Assembly: GCA_014762585.1 (NCBI GenBank)
Contig: JABURN010000059.1
Coordinates: 1-18,427 of the forward strand
DNA: 18,427 bases
Origin: Methylophaga sp.
GTDB lineage: Bacteria; Pseudomonadota; Gammaproteobacteria; Nitrosococcales; Methylophagaceae
Direction of reading: 5' to 3'
Made by a program: the position numbers and the translations under genes. The notes below the pieces were generated by a model. The model was given only the letters and a program-made list of their open reading frames with translations, made no database searches and had not been told where the DNA came from. Within the stretch, counting starts at the first letter, position 1; the number at the start of each line of letters is the position of its first letter. This document shows positions 1 through 7,838 of this stretch, in pieces.

Positions 1-1231
1 GTGGCTTAAAACTGAAACTGTCTGACTTGAGGAATTGTTTCAGACTGTTTGTTTCAAGTTTCTCAGGCTCCGGGTCCTGCGGCTCTGGTTGCGGCGCTGG
101 CTCTGGTGTTGTTTCGGGTTTAATATCAGTCTCAGCTTCAGCCTCATCAGCGCTGATAGCCGAATGCAAATTGTCAGGATCACCCGGAATTTCAATCTCT
201 TCACCACTATCAGCAAAGCGATCGATATCTTCGTCACGCAAGCCAGCATTGGCATATTCCTCATCGAGAGCGAGGTTGCCGTCAATTTCCGTGATATCAA
301 AGTCTTCTTCTGCCTGTTCAACTTCGGTATCAGCCAAAGCAGCATTCGCGCTTTCGGCATTGTCAGTCATTTCCTCGTTGTTTGACCGGGCCTTTGTATC
401 TGCGCTCTCTTTCTCTGTATCTTCCTCAGTTTCTGCTGTTATATCGCCCTCGAGATCAAATGACTCACCCTCAAGTAAGGCTTCTATCTCATCCGCACGG
501 AGTGATTCTTCATCAGCTTGGCTCTGATCCTCAGATCTTTCATCTGTAACTTGTTCAGACGCAGGCTCTTCATCGTTTACCTGCTTACTGCTCTGTTCTT
601 CGGCCTCTTCATTTGAATCGATCTCTTCATTGGACTCATCCTCATTTGTCTCCAACTGCGTGTCCATAAAGCTGCTGTCACTGAATAACTTTTCCTCGTC
701 TTCTGTGCTTGGTTCAGCTTCTGGGGGAGTCGCAACTTGCTCCGGTTCAGCAGGCTGAGTTTCGTCTGTATCCTCTGTCTCCTCTGTTTTGTCTGGTTCA
801 GGCTCAATAACCGCTTCAAAGTCAGCTTCAGTCTCGGCTTCTTCAGGCTGTTCTATATTTTTCGGAATAATGGTGAGTGCAGAGTCGATGGCCTGTTCGA
901 CCTGCTCAGGCAAGTTCGAAAAGGCTTTACCATCTTGTTCAACAAAAGATTTCAGCAGGTTTTTGTATATCAGTTTTTCCCTGTCGAGAAATTCTGCGGC
1001 GCGGCTATCCAGCGCTTCTCCCTCCAGGCCATATTGTTCAGACAACAGGGATTTAATATGGAGCGCGCGCTGCTCCTGATTCTTTTTGATTTGCTTAACC
1101 GTTTTGCCGGTCTGTGAATTGACTCGGCGATGTCTTTTCAAATTTTTGACGATCAGTAATCCGGCTATCACTGCAAAGATGAAAGCCACTTCATAGGCTA
1201 GTAATTCGAGAATAGGATCGGTGAGGCTCAT
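1..1231 (-). CDS. Acidic membrane-anchored protein of unknown function (partial, C-terminus beyond window)
   Basis: An uninterrupted minus-strand reading frame of 410 codons starts at the ATG at 1231 and leaves the window at position 1 without a stop. The N-terminus has one hydrophobic segment (about residues 8-28), followed by a basic stretch (KNLKRHRR). That predicts an N-out/C-in anchor with a large cytoplasmic part. Residues about 40-110 are amphipathic and likely helical. From about 115 onward the protein is extremely rich in Glu and Asp, with Ala, Ser, Thr and Pro, and looks disordered. The last visible part is a Pro-Glu-rich stretch. The start overlaps the stop of the upstream vWA gene by one base (TGATG), which suggests translational coupling and a joint function. 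I do not recognise a family. The layout (anchor, basic patch, acidic linker) resembles ZipA- or FimV-like scaffolds, but I see no matching domain. Real coding is well supported; function is unknown. Confidence 0.82.
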   Translation of the reverse strand, partial: MSLTDPILELLAYEVAFIFAVIAGLLIVKNLKRHRRVNSQTGKTVKQIKKNQEQRALHIKSLLSEQYGLEGEALDSRAAEFLDREKLIYKNLLKSFVEQDGKAFSNLPEQVEQAIDSALTIIPKNIEQPEEAETEADFEAVIEPEPDKTEETEDTDETQPAEPEQVATPPEAEPSTEDEEKLFSDSSFMDTQLETNEDESNEEIDSNEEAEEQSSKQVNDEEPASEQVTDERSEDQSQADEESLRADEIEALLEGESFDLEGDITAETEEDTEKESADTKARSNNEEMTDNAESANAALADTEVEQAEEDFDITEIDGNLALDEEYANAGLRDEDIDRFADSGEEIEIPGDPDNLHSAISADEAEAETDIKPETTPEPAPQPEPQDPEPEKLETNSLKQFLKSDSFSFKP

Positions 1232-3051
1232 CAAATCAAATCTCCTGCTGGAACAGCTGAGGCTGTTTGTCTGCGCCACCAGATAACACCGGCCAGTAAC
1301 AACAACAGGATCACGCCATTGCCAATTAACAGTTTCATCGTGTCAGACATCGGTTCTGAGACGTCTTCCTCTGGCTCGACAGCTTGAGTCTTGGCTTGTG
1401 TCTCATCCGTTGCGGCTTGCTCAGGGCTCTCTTGTAGTTCTTCCGGCATGGTTGGCTCTTGCCCCTGGGCAGGTGCGACTGTCTCTGTAGTTTCAGCCTC
1501 TACCGCACTGTTATCCGTCAGAGTGATGGTTTCGGGCTGCAGGAAAACCTGTCTGCCTTCAGGCGTCGAGCCGCGCAATTGCAATGACAAATTGTAATCC
1601 TGTGCCGGCTCTAAATCCGTGAGTGTCAGCCGCCAGCGGTTATCCTCGATTTTGAGCATCTCATAGGGCCACTCCTCACCACTCTGCGCTCTCAATAAAG
1701 CACTTATTGATAAGGACTCTGGATTGATGAGGCTGGCATCAGCTTCGACTTCAATTCGGTGACTGCGTGCAGGTTGCTCAAGCTGGGTGGTGTCGACAGA
1801 AATAGGCGCAGCAATCACATTAATACTCTGGCGACGCTGGCGCTCAAAAGTGTCACTTTTCATAGTGACAATAACATCATTACGCCCCGCCTCGAAACCG
1901 GTGCCGAGGATGGCACGATAAACTGCTTCATCGGGTTTTCTATTTAATGACAGCTCGGCCTGTCCCGACGCTTTCTGACGAACCAAATTGCCATTAACCA
2001 GATTCAGAAATGCCGGCCTGGTGATGACTTCACCCTGCTCTGTCAGTCTGGCTTCAAAATCGAACTGTTCACCGACCAGCACATTGTTGGGCAAATCACT
2101 GGTTTGTAATTGCATATCGGTGACCACCATCACCCGGTTATCCGGATCAAGTTCCGCATTGATTTGCCATTGCCCCGGCGTCGGTTTCTCAATCGTAATC
2201 AAATCAAAGCTGTTTTCATGCAGCCAGCGGATGCTGTCGGACTGCTGAGACTGTCCGATAGTAGAACCATCCGGTAACTGCAGTTCGGTGGCGGCTGAAC
2301 CCGGTTTACGAAAGGCCAGTACGGTCATCTCTTCCACGCTTTTATCAATGGAAAACTGGTTATCTGCGAGCGGTACCGTGTCCCGGTTAGTCGATTGTTC
2401 GAACAGATGCAGGAAGATGCGTTGCAGGTCTTCTGCCGTATCAGCCTGTCGATACCAGCCATCAGTAGCCATGGCGAGCGCTTTCAGCAATTCGTGATCA
2501 GCATTATCAGACAAGGCAATGGTATGAACTGTTATCTGCAGCGCTTTTAACCTGGGTACCAGCTTGTCCAGAATGCGCTGGCGTGAGGCTTGTGTGGCTG
2601 TTTTGCCCGGTTCGAGGTCAACAAAGCCATCTGATAACAGAATCATGCTGCGGCGGTAATCAGGATCCGCCTGTTTCTGATTGGCGGTGGCTTTTTGTAG
2701 AGCCAGCTCAATATTGGTAAACAAGCCATGAGAGTGAATCTGACTGGACTTTTCGATCGCGTTCTGACGCCAGTCATCATTAACTTCGCGCCAGGGCACC
2801 AGCATGTTGACCATCTTGGCGAAAGTCCAGATACCGGCACGGGCATCATCTTCCGGCATCAGCCCGACCAGCATCCGCATCGCCGGCGCTCTGAGATTAT
2901 TGGGATCGTTCTGTTTCATGCTGCCGGAGACATCGATAACGACCCGAACATCACTGACCGGTTCCTGGGCCACTGAGTAGCCCATCGGCAGCAATATCAA
3001 TAACAACGGTAAAACGTATTTATTGATTAATGACATAGCATAATCACTCAT
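1231..3051 (-). CDS. Secreted, membrane-anchored von Willebrand factor type A domain protein
   Basis: This is a 606-residue protein. A signal peptide covers about residues 1-28 (hydrophobic core, then SVA before Gln29). A vWA domain follows directly. Its metal-binding MIDAS residues are visible as DVSGS (Asp40, Ser42, Ser44), Thr112 in GLFTN, and Asp141 in LLSDG. Residues about 220-510 look like beta-rich extracytoplasmic modules. A Glu/Pro/Thr-rich linker (about 515-570) leads to a C-terminal transmembrane helix (574-592) ending in WWRRQ. The vWA part is therefore expected in the periplasm, with a short cytoplasmic tail. The overall design recalls the uncharacterised TIGR03503-type vWA proteins of gammaproteobacteria, from memory and untested. 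Neither start has a strong ribosome site; the Met at 3036 (residue 6) is a possible alternative. The ligand and role are unknown. The gene lies 94 bp after metZ and is coupled to the acidic protein gene after it. Confidence 0.9.
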   Translation of the reverse strand: MSDYAMSLINKYVLPLLLILLPMGYSVAQEPVSDVRVVIDVSGSMKQNDPNNLRAPAMRMLVGLMPEDDARAGIWTFAKMVNMLVPWREVNDDWRQNAIEKSSQIHSHGLFTNIELALQKATANQKQADPDYRRSMILLSDGFVDLEPGKTATQASRQRILDKLVPRLKALQITVHTIALSDNADHELLKALAMATDGWYRQADTAEDLQRIFLHLFEQSTNRDTVPLADNQFSIDKSVEEMTVLAFRKPGSAATELQLPDGSTIGQSQQSDSIRWLHENSFDLITIEKPTPGQWQINAELDPDNRVMVVTDMQLQTSDLPNNVLVGEQFDFEARLTEQGEVITRPAFLNLVNGNLVRQKASGQAELSLNRKPDEAVYRAILGTGFEAGRNDVIVTMKSDTFERQRRQSINVIAAPISVDTTQLEQPARSHRIEVEADASLINPESLSISALLRAQSGEEWPYEMLKIEDNRWRLTLTDLEPAQDYNLSLQLRGSTPEGRQVFLQPETITLTDNSAVEAETTETVAPAQGQEPTMPEELQESPEQAATDETQAKTQAVEPEEDVSEPMSDTMKLLIGNGVILLLLLAGVIWWRRQTASAVPAGDLI

Positions 3052-3145
3052 CTTGTTGTGTCAGTCTGCCCCGCCCCAGCGAACGGGACAAATTTCTGAC
3101 GTTTAACGCGCTTTCCGTGATGTATGCAGGTTTTATGCCGCAGTT

Positions 3146-4333
3146 TTAGAGCGCTGCAAAGCCCCGGCTCAGATCCGCCTTGATATCGTCGACCGTTTCC
3201 AGGCCTACTGAAATACGCAACATGCCGTCGGTAATGCCCGACAGTGCTCGTGCCTCATCGCTCAACCGACCGTGAGTGGTGGTGGCTGGATGGGTGATGG
3301 TGGTTTTACTGTCACCGAGATTAGCCGTGATTGACAACCACTCCAGCGAGTTGATCAGCTTCCAGGCATCGGCTTTGCCGCCTTTGATTTCAAAAGCAAT
3401 AATGCCACCGAAGGCAGACTGCTGTTTTTTCGCTAGTTCATGCTGAGGATGGCTGGGCAGACCGGCATAAAACACTTTGCTAACCGGTGCTTGCTGTTCC
3501 AGCCATGTCGCCAGTTCCAATGCTGATGCAGAATGGGCCTTCATTCTTAAGTCCAGCGTTTCCAGCCCTTTGATAAAGGTCCAGGCATTGAACGGACTCA
3601 TGGTCGGCCCGGCAGTTCGCAGAAAACCGTACACCTGCTCACCAACTAATTCAGCATCGCCCACCACTGCACCACCGATACAGCGTCCCTGTCCATCGAT
3701 ATACTTTGTCGCCGAGTGAATAACAATATCCGCGCCCAGAGCCAGTGGCTGTTGCAAGGCCGGCGTGCAGAAGCAGTTATCAACGACCAGCAAACAATCG
3801 TTTTCTTTGGCCAGCTCTGAGAGAGCGGCCAGATCGGCAATTTCATTCAGTGGATTGGATGGTGTTTCCAGAAACAGAATTTTGGTCTCGGGCTTGATCG
3901 CTTGTTTCCACTGTTCCAGGTTCGACAGCTGCACATAGTCCGTGCTGATCGCAAATTTGCTCAGATACTTATCAAACAAAACACGCGTAGTGCCGAAAAT
4001 GCTCATGGAAGAAACCACGTGGTCGCCCGCTTCCAGCAAGCCCATCATGGTCGACAGAATGGCAGACATGCCTGACGACGTCGCCACGCAAGACTCACCA
4101 CCTTCCAATGCCGCCAGGCGTTCTTCAAAAGTACGCACAGTCGGGTTGGTAAAGCGGGAATAAATATTGCCCGGCTCATCACCGGCAAAGCGCGCCGCAG
4201 CCTGCTCGGCACTGTCAAAAGTGAAGCTGGAAGTCGGGAAAATCGGTTCCGACTGTTCGCCTTCCGGCGTGCGGCGGTGGCCGACGCGTACCGCACGGGT
4301 AGCGAAACCCTTGTCTTTGAATTCTTCTGTCAT
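3146..4333 (-). CDS. metZ: O-succinylhomoserine sulfhydrylase
   Basis: MetZ is a PLP-dependent cytosolic enzyme that joins O-succinylhomoserine and sulfide to form homocysteine, a direct-sulfhydrylation route in methionine synthesis. The 395-residue length is normal for the family. Visible Cys/Met-metabolism signatures are YSR at 58-60, the phosphate-binding SSGM at 86-89, the VVDNCF segment near 183-188, and the PLP lysine Lys210 in HSATKYIDGQGR. Three stretches favour MetZ over MetB or MetC: RRTPEGEQSEPIF near the N-terminus, AGPTMSPFNAW, and the C-terminal HPATTTHGRLS. All three match Pseudomonas MetZ as I recall it. It is transcribed away from the riboswitch-controlled btuB. The start at 4333 lacks a strong Shine-Dalgarno sequence. 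Its product is the substrate of methionine synthase, which in its MetH form needs B12. Confidence 0.95.
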   Translation of the reverse strand: MTEEFKDKGFATRAVRVGHRRTPEGEQSEPIFPTSSFTFDSAEQAAARFAGDEPGNIYSRFTNPTVRTFEERLAALEGGESCVATSSGMSAILSTMMGLLEAGDHVVSSMSIFGTTRVLFDKYLSKFAISTDYVQLSNLEQWKQAIKPETKILFLETPSNPLNEIADLAALSELAKENDCLLVVDNCFCTPALQQPLALGADIVIHSATKYIDGQGRCIGGAVVGDAELVGEQVYGFLRTAGPTMSPFNAWTFIKGLETLDLRMKAHSASALELATWLEQQAPVSKVFYAGLPSHPQHELAKKQQSAFGGIIAFEIKGGKADAWKLINSLEWLSITANLGDSKTTITHPATTTHGRLSDEARALSGITDGMLRISVGLETVDDIKADLSRGFAAL

Positions 4334-4398
4334 CTGGAAACAAATATCCGAGTAAATTGTTCAATTTTAATGGCTAAGACTGCCTGTGACCAGCTTCC

Positions 4399-4412
4399 TG
4401 TGTCTTGACACA
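4399..4412. promoter_or_regulatory. Short perfect dyad in the metZ-btuB intergenic region
   Basis: The sequence TGTGTC, then TT, then GACACA forms a perfect 6+2+6 inverted repeat. It sits 66 bp upstream of the metZ start and just upstream of the putative btuB promoter, where an operator for either gene would be expected. No regulator can be named from the sequence, and chance is possible. Confidence 0.35.
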
Positions 4413-4415
4413 AAA

Positions 4416-4444
4416 TTGACATACACCAGCTTCGGTATTAGAGT
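4416..4444 (+). promoter_or_regulatory. Putative promoter for the riboswitch-btuB transcript
   Basis: A consensus -35 TTGACA lies at 4416-4421. The -10 is weak: TATTAG at 4436-4441 has a short spacer, and the TTAGAG register at 4439-4444 gives a better spacer of 17. Transcription would start near 4450, just before the first base of riboswitch helix P1 at 4453. That placement is the main support. Confidence 0.4.
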
Positions 4445-4452
4445 CTCCGGCT

Positions 4453-4630
4453 CTGACACGGGTGCCTGCAACAAAAACTGCAGGATAATCGGGAAATTGG
4501 TGCGCTCCAGGCAAATCCAATACTGCCCCCGCAACGGTATTCAAGTTTCAGACAATCACAATGCCACTGTGCTTGCATGGGAAGGCGATTGTTTTTTTAG
4601 CTTGTAAGTCCGGAGACCGGCCTGTGTCAG
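4453..4630 (+). promoter_or_regulatory. Cobalamin (B12) riboswitch aptamer
   Basis: All hallmark elements of the cobalamin aptamer occur in order. They are GGTGCC at 4461-4466, the GGATAATCGGGAA block at 4483-4495, and GGTGCG near 4499. The CTGCCCCCGCAACGGTA core is at 4523-4539, GCCACTG at 4563-4569 and GGGAAGGC near 4580. The B12 box AGTCCGGAGACCGGCC is at 4607-4622. The ends close into a 10-bp P1 helix: CTGACACGGG (4453-4462) pairs with CCTGTGTCAG (4621-4630) with a single G-U pair. The aptamer lies on the same strand as btuB and 140 bp before its start, as expected for B12-repressed uptake genes. Confidence 0.97.
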
Positions 4631-4769
4631 CGGGATTTCGATCCCATCATTCGCGTCGCGGTGGGCGATGTGACGAATCTAATCGGCTCTGCCGAGATTA
4701 CGTCACGCCTGCAGCGGATAGGACTTACCAGCAGTATCGGGTGGATACTGCCAATCACAGGCGTACATC
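4631..4769 (+). promoter_or_regulatory. Riboswitch expression platform, probably acting on btuB translation
   Basis: Several helices can be read directly. GGGAT (4632-4636) pairs with ATCCC (4641-4645) across a TTCG loop. A long stem spans 4670-4706: GTGACG with CGTCAC, AATCT with AGATT, and CGGC with GCCG, with small bulges. GCAGTATC (4731-4738) pairs with GATACTGC (4744-4751). CGCCTG (4706-4711) can pair with CAGGCG (4758-4763), which holds the AGG Shine-Dalgarno of btuB. None of these stems is followed by a U-run. Control by hiding the ribosome site is therefore more likely than transcription termination. The switching partner is inferred. Confidence 0.65.
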
Positions 4770-6710
4770 ATGTTATCTAAGAAAACTCTCCTCTCGCAGG
4801 TTATCGGGGCGGCTTTATTGACTGGATTATCAATAAACACCTATGCCGCCGGTACCGATCTCGACAAAATCGTTGTCTCAGCAACACGTACCCCAACGGC
4901 CGTCAAAAATACCGGCAGCAGTGTTTCTGTTATTACCCGTGAAGAAATTGAACTTAAACAACTCCACAGTCTTGCAGACGCATTGAAAGGCGTATCTGGT
5001 ATCCGAGTAGCTGAAACCGGTGGCCGAGGTTCACAGACATCGGTTTTTGCAAGAGGCACTAATTCCGACCACACGCTGGTCATGGTCGATGGTATCGAAA
5101 TTAATGATCCCAGCTCACCCTCCGGCGCGTTTGATTTCGGCAACTTCCTGCTGGACGACGTAGAGTCAATCGAAATCGTTAGAGGTGCACAAAGCGTGCT
5201 CTATGGCGCTGATGCCATTGGTGCGGTGATTCATATTCGTACCAAAGCTGGCGAAGGCCCTATGAAAGCGCGTGCCAAGCTGGCCGCTGGTAATAAGGCC
5301 ACGCATCATGAAACTTTATCCATTTCCGGATCAAAAGATCGTTTCAATTACTCTCTGACAGGCGGGCTCTATGAGTCAGATAATGACAGTGCGCCAACAA
5401 AAAAGCGTATGCCTTCGGGAATTAAGCGCGATGACGATGGCTATCAGAATAAAATGGTCTCAGGTCGGTTTGGCTGGCAGGGTGAAAACCTGCAAGCTTC
5501 TCTTTTCGGCCGTCACATAGAATCAGAAATCGATATTGACGGCTTCCTTTCGGAAGACTTTGATGCCTCTAACAACAGTCGCCAGACCTATTTGGGTGCT
5601 GAACTCAAAGCCCAGTTTTTTGAAGGTTTATGGCAACCCATGCTGACGCTCACTCACACCGACATTGAACGCCAAAACCGTAATGACAGGCAAACACCAT
5701 CTCAAACGTTAGACCGCACTGATTATGATGGAAAAAAAGAAAAGCTCAGCGTTCAGAACGACCTCTACTTTATTGAAAACAACGTCATCACTGTCGGTTA
5801 CGAGTTTGAAGATGAAGAGATTCAAGCGGATGGCTTTACTGATTTCGGTGGAGGCTTTATTCAGAGTCAAATGTCAGATGAATCTCGCCAGAATCGTGCA
5901 GTTTATATTCAGGATCAAATCACGCTTACGGAAAAACTCTCAGCCATACTGGGCGTTCGCCACGACAACACAGACGGCTTTGACTCAGAAACCACCTATC
6001 GCGTGGCAGGCCGGTACGAGTTAAGGCCATCGACTCAAATACGTGCTGCATATAGTGAGGGCTTCCGCGCACCATCACTCTATGAAATGTATGGTTTTAC
6101 ACCTAATAGTTTCTTCAGTGCCTATTCCGGGAACCCTGACCTCGATCCTGAGACCAGTCAGAATTGGGAAGTTGGTCTCGATCAAAGCTGGTTAAACGGC
6201 AAAGTGCAAACCAGCGCCACTCTGTTCAAAAACGATATTGACGACCTTATTACTACTGTATTTCTGCCCAGCTTTGATAGTACCAGTGTGAACGTTGACG
6301 AAGCTGAAATCCGAGGTCTTGAAGCTGATATGAGTATTGAACTGACTAAGCAATTAGATGTTCACCTCAATTACACCTACACCCGTAGCCAGAACGAGGA
6401 TGATCAGCAGTTAACGCGTCGCCCTGTGCATCAGGCTAACCTCGACCTGATTTATCAACCAGGGGCAGACTGGCGATTGGCTGGTAGCCTGCATCATATC
6501 GGTAGCCGTAAAGATGTCGACGCTGATGGTGATCGGGTCAGGATGGGTAGTTATGCTGTAATCAACGTTAGCGCTGATTACAAAGTGAACAACAATACCC
6601 GCGTTTTTGCTCGCGTGGAAAACCTGACAGACCGCGATTACGAGCCTGTTTGGGGCTACCAGGGAACAGGCATTACCGGTCTCCTGGGCATTGAGTTACA
6701 ACATCAATAA
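4770..6710 (+). CDS. btuB: TonB-dependent outer membrane vitamin B12 receptor
   Basis: BtuB imports cobalamins across the outer membrane using TonB energy. The 646-residue protein has a signal peptide (about 1-26, ending NTYA). A TonB box follows at about 33-38 (KIVVSA, like the E. coli TLVVTA box as recalled). The plug domain (about 40-160) contains VFARG, LVMVDGIEIND and the typical VESIEIVRGAQSVLYG segment. The rest is a beta-barrel with EGFRAPSLYEMYG and a late NLTDRDYEPVWGYQG motif shared by BtuB-type receptors. The last residues (ELQHQ) lack the usual terminal aromatic residue, which is slightly unusual. The assignment to B12 rather than another siderophore rests strongly on the cobalamin riboswitch directly upstream. 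The ATG at 4770 has a modest AGG ribosome site 7-8 bases before it. A strong terminator follows. Confidence 0.95.
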   Translation: MLSKKTLLSQVIGAALLTGLSINTYAAGTDLDKIVVSATRTPTAVKNTGSSVSVITREEIELKQLHSLADALKGVSGIRVAETGGRGSQTSVFARGTNSDHTLVMVDGIEINDPSSPSGAFDFGNFLLDDVESIEIVRGAQSVLYGADAIGAVIHIRTKAGEGPMKARAKLAAGNKATHHETLSISGSKDRFNYSLTGGLYESDNDSAPTKKRMPSGIKRDDDGYQNKMVSGRFGWQGENLQASLFGRHIESEIDIDGFLSEDFDASNNSRQTYLGAELKAQFFEGLWQPMLTLTHTDIERQNRNDRQTPSQTLDRTDYDGKKEKLSVQNDLYFIENNVITVGYEFEDEEIQADGFTDFGGGFIQSQMSDESRQNRAVYIQDQITLTEKLSAILGVRHDNTDGFDSETTYRVAGRYELRPSTQIRAAYSEGFRAPSLYEMYGFTPNSFFSAYSGNPDLDPETSQNWEVGLDQSWLNGKVQTSATLFKNDIDDLITTVFLPSFDSTSVNVDEAEIRGLEADMSIELTKQLDVHLNYTYTRSQNEDDQQLTRRPVHQANLDLIYQPGADWRLAGSLHHIGSRKDVDADGDRVRMGSYAVINVSADYKVNNNTRVFARVENLTDRDYEPVWGYQGTGITGLLGIELQHQ

Positions 6711-6717
6711 TCCCGAT

Positions 6718-6743
6718 AAGGGCGGCCCTGCCGCCCTTTTTTT
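6718..6743 (+). terminator. Rho-independent terminator of btuB
   Basis: AAGGGCGGC (6718-6726) pairs perfectly with GCCGCCCTT (6730-6738) across a CCT loop, followed by five more Ts. It begins 8 bp after the btuB stop. Confidence 0.95.
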
Positions 6744-6843
6744 GTCTGACTTAACCACAACAGTTCCTATCATCAAAAAATTTACAGCTAATTATTGCTG
6801 AAAAATTCCCTCAGAACACTTCAGAGCACGATTTTTGATACTT

Positions 6844-6882
6844 TACAAACAGCAGGTTCATCGCTTTTTGCTGGTGTTTGTA
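6844..6882. repeat. Imperfect inverted repeat in the btuB-cobO gap
   Basis: TACAAACA (6844-6851) pairs with TGTTTGTA (6875-6882). After one mismatch, CAG at 6853-6855 pairs with CTG at 6871-6873. No U-run follows, so it is not a standard terminator. It lies in the 263-bp gap between the btuB terminator and cobO, where I see no gene. It could be a 5'-leader structure or an operator; its role is unknown. Confidence 0.35.
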
Positions 6883-7006
6883 GTCTCATATCATCGAACC
6901 ACTGACGGATAGGCTCGAACAACATCGCGTTACTGATAGACTAACGACCTTTTACCGGTTAGCTGGATGAACAGCAACAACGGTTATCAACATGAGTGGG
7001 ACAGTA

Positions 7007-7615
7007 ATGAGTGAGACCGAACATTCACAGCGCCATAAACAGGCGATGCAAGAACAGAAAACACACGTTGATGAGCAAATCAAACGTGCTGATCAGAAAA
7101 AGGGCCTGCTCCTGGTCATTACAGGTAATGGTAAGGGTAAAAGCTCGTCTGGCTTTGGCATGGTTGCCCGGGCGCTGGGTCATGGGATGAAAATTGGCGT
7201 CGTTCAATTTATTAAAGGTGCCTTTAGCACGGGTGAGGAAAAGTTTTTCCGCCGCTTTCCTGACGACGTTGACTACCATGTTGTTGGTGATGGCTTTACC
7301 TGGGAAACCCAGAATCTAGAACAGGATATTGCCTCAGCAGAAAGAGGCTGGTCTATTTGCAAGGAGATGCTGTTAAACCCCGATCTGGATATGGTGCTGC
7401 TTGATGAATTGAATATCGTGCTGGCGATGGGTTATTTGGATACCGGCAAGGTCCTGGCCGATCTTGCAGAGAGGCCAGATATGAAACATGTCATTATTAC
7501 CGGCCGTGATGCGCCTGATGCATTGATAGAAGCAGCTGACACGGTGAGTCGTATCGAGGATGTGAAACATGCTTTCCGCGCCGGTATCAAGGCGCAGAAA
7601 GGCATTGAATTGTAG
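7007..7615 (+). CDS. cobO: Cob(I)yrinic acid a,c-diamide adenosyltransferase
   Basis: This enzyme (CobO/BtuR/CobA family) transfers the adenosyl group of ATP to cob(I)alamin or cobinamide to give the coenzyme form. The 202 residues include the P-loop variant TGNGKGKSSS (about 39-48), VVQFIKG, the GFTWETQN block, LVLLDELN-like MVLLDELNIVLAMGY, VIITGRDAP, and the C-terminal VKHAFRAGIKAQKGIEL. It matches E. coli BtuR over its full length as recalled. I chose the ATG at 7007 because GGGA precedes it by 5 bases and because the length then fits BtuR. An ATG at 6992 would add five residues but has no ribosome site. The gene follows btuB but has its own 263-bp gap after the btuB terminator, so it is probably transcribed separately. 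No second riboswitch is visible. Confidence 0.95.
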   Translation: MSETEHSQRHKQAMQEQKTHVDEQIKRADQKKGLLLVITGNGKGKSSSGFGMVARALGHGMKIGVVQFIKGAFSTGEEKFFRRFPDDVDYHVVGDGFTWETQNLEQDIASAERGWSICKEMLLNPDLDMVLLDELNIVLAMGYLDTGKVLADLAERPDMKHVIITGRDAPDALIEAADTVSRIEDVKHAFRAGIKAQKGIEL

Positions 7616-7627
7616 CGCTTAAATTAG

Positions 7628-7769
7628 AACCACAGAGGGCAAGCAGAATTAATTAGAGTAGGTTGGGTTAAAGGTATAAAGCCCAACAATCCTGAATGAA
7701 AGTGGCCAGCGTCAGTTTTTGAAATGCCAATAATCATTTTTTCTCTGTGTACTGTGTGCCTCTGTGGTT
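7628..7769. repeat. Remnant of a small dispersed repeat bounded by 11-bp inverted repeats
   Basis: AACCACAGAGG (7628-7638) and CCTCTGTGGTT (7759-7769) are perfect inverted copies about 140 bp apart. The right arm extends inward as a run of related CTCTGTG/CTGTGTG units (7743-7764). Motifs of the ACCACAGAG type are common in intergenic regions of many bacteria, by my recollection. There is no coding sequence inside. A decayed non-autonomous element is likely, but its mobility is not shown. Confidence 0.5.
7658..7690. repeat. Nested GTAGGTTGGGTT-type palindromic repeat
   Basis: GTTGGG (7662-7667) faces CCCAAC (7682-7687) inside the larger repeat. The outer sequence GTAGGTTGGGTTA resembles a widely scattered intergenic palindrome of proteobacteria and cyanobacteria. 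The interior (AAAGGTATAAAG) has decayed from symmetry. Confidence 0.45.
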
Positions 7770-7838
7770 AATATTTAATTTGCGTAAAGTGGCTTAGATT
7801 TTGCTGTGTCATATGACTGTAAAGTTACTCACATTTTC

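Noticed and set aside
27..1117. Several plus-strand Ser/Phe/Leu-rich open frames opposite the acidic gene
   Set aside because: They are the antisense of Glu/Asp-rich codons, which read as Ser, Phe and Leu in other frames. The minus-strand frame has a coupled start, a membrane anchor and no stop over 410 codons.
4670..4706. Intrinsic transcription terminator in the btuB leader
   Set aside because: The stem is strong, but it is followed by GCCTGCAGCGG, not a U-run.
4386..4821. Two short plus-strand open frames before btuB
   Set aside because: They lie across the cobalamin riboswitch and its expression platform, and one runs into btuB in another frame. The conserved RNA explains the sequence.
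7628..7769. Insertion sequence
   Set aside because: There is no transposase or remnant coding sequence between the inverted repeats and no clear target duplication.
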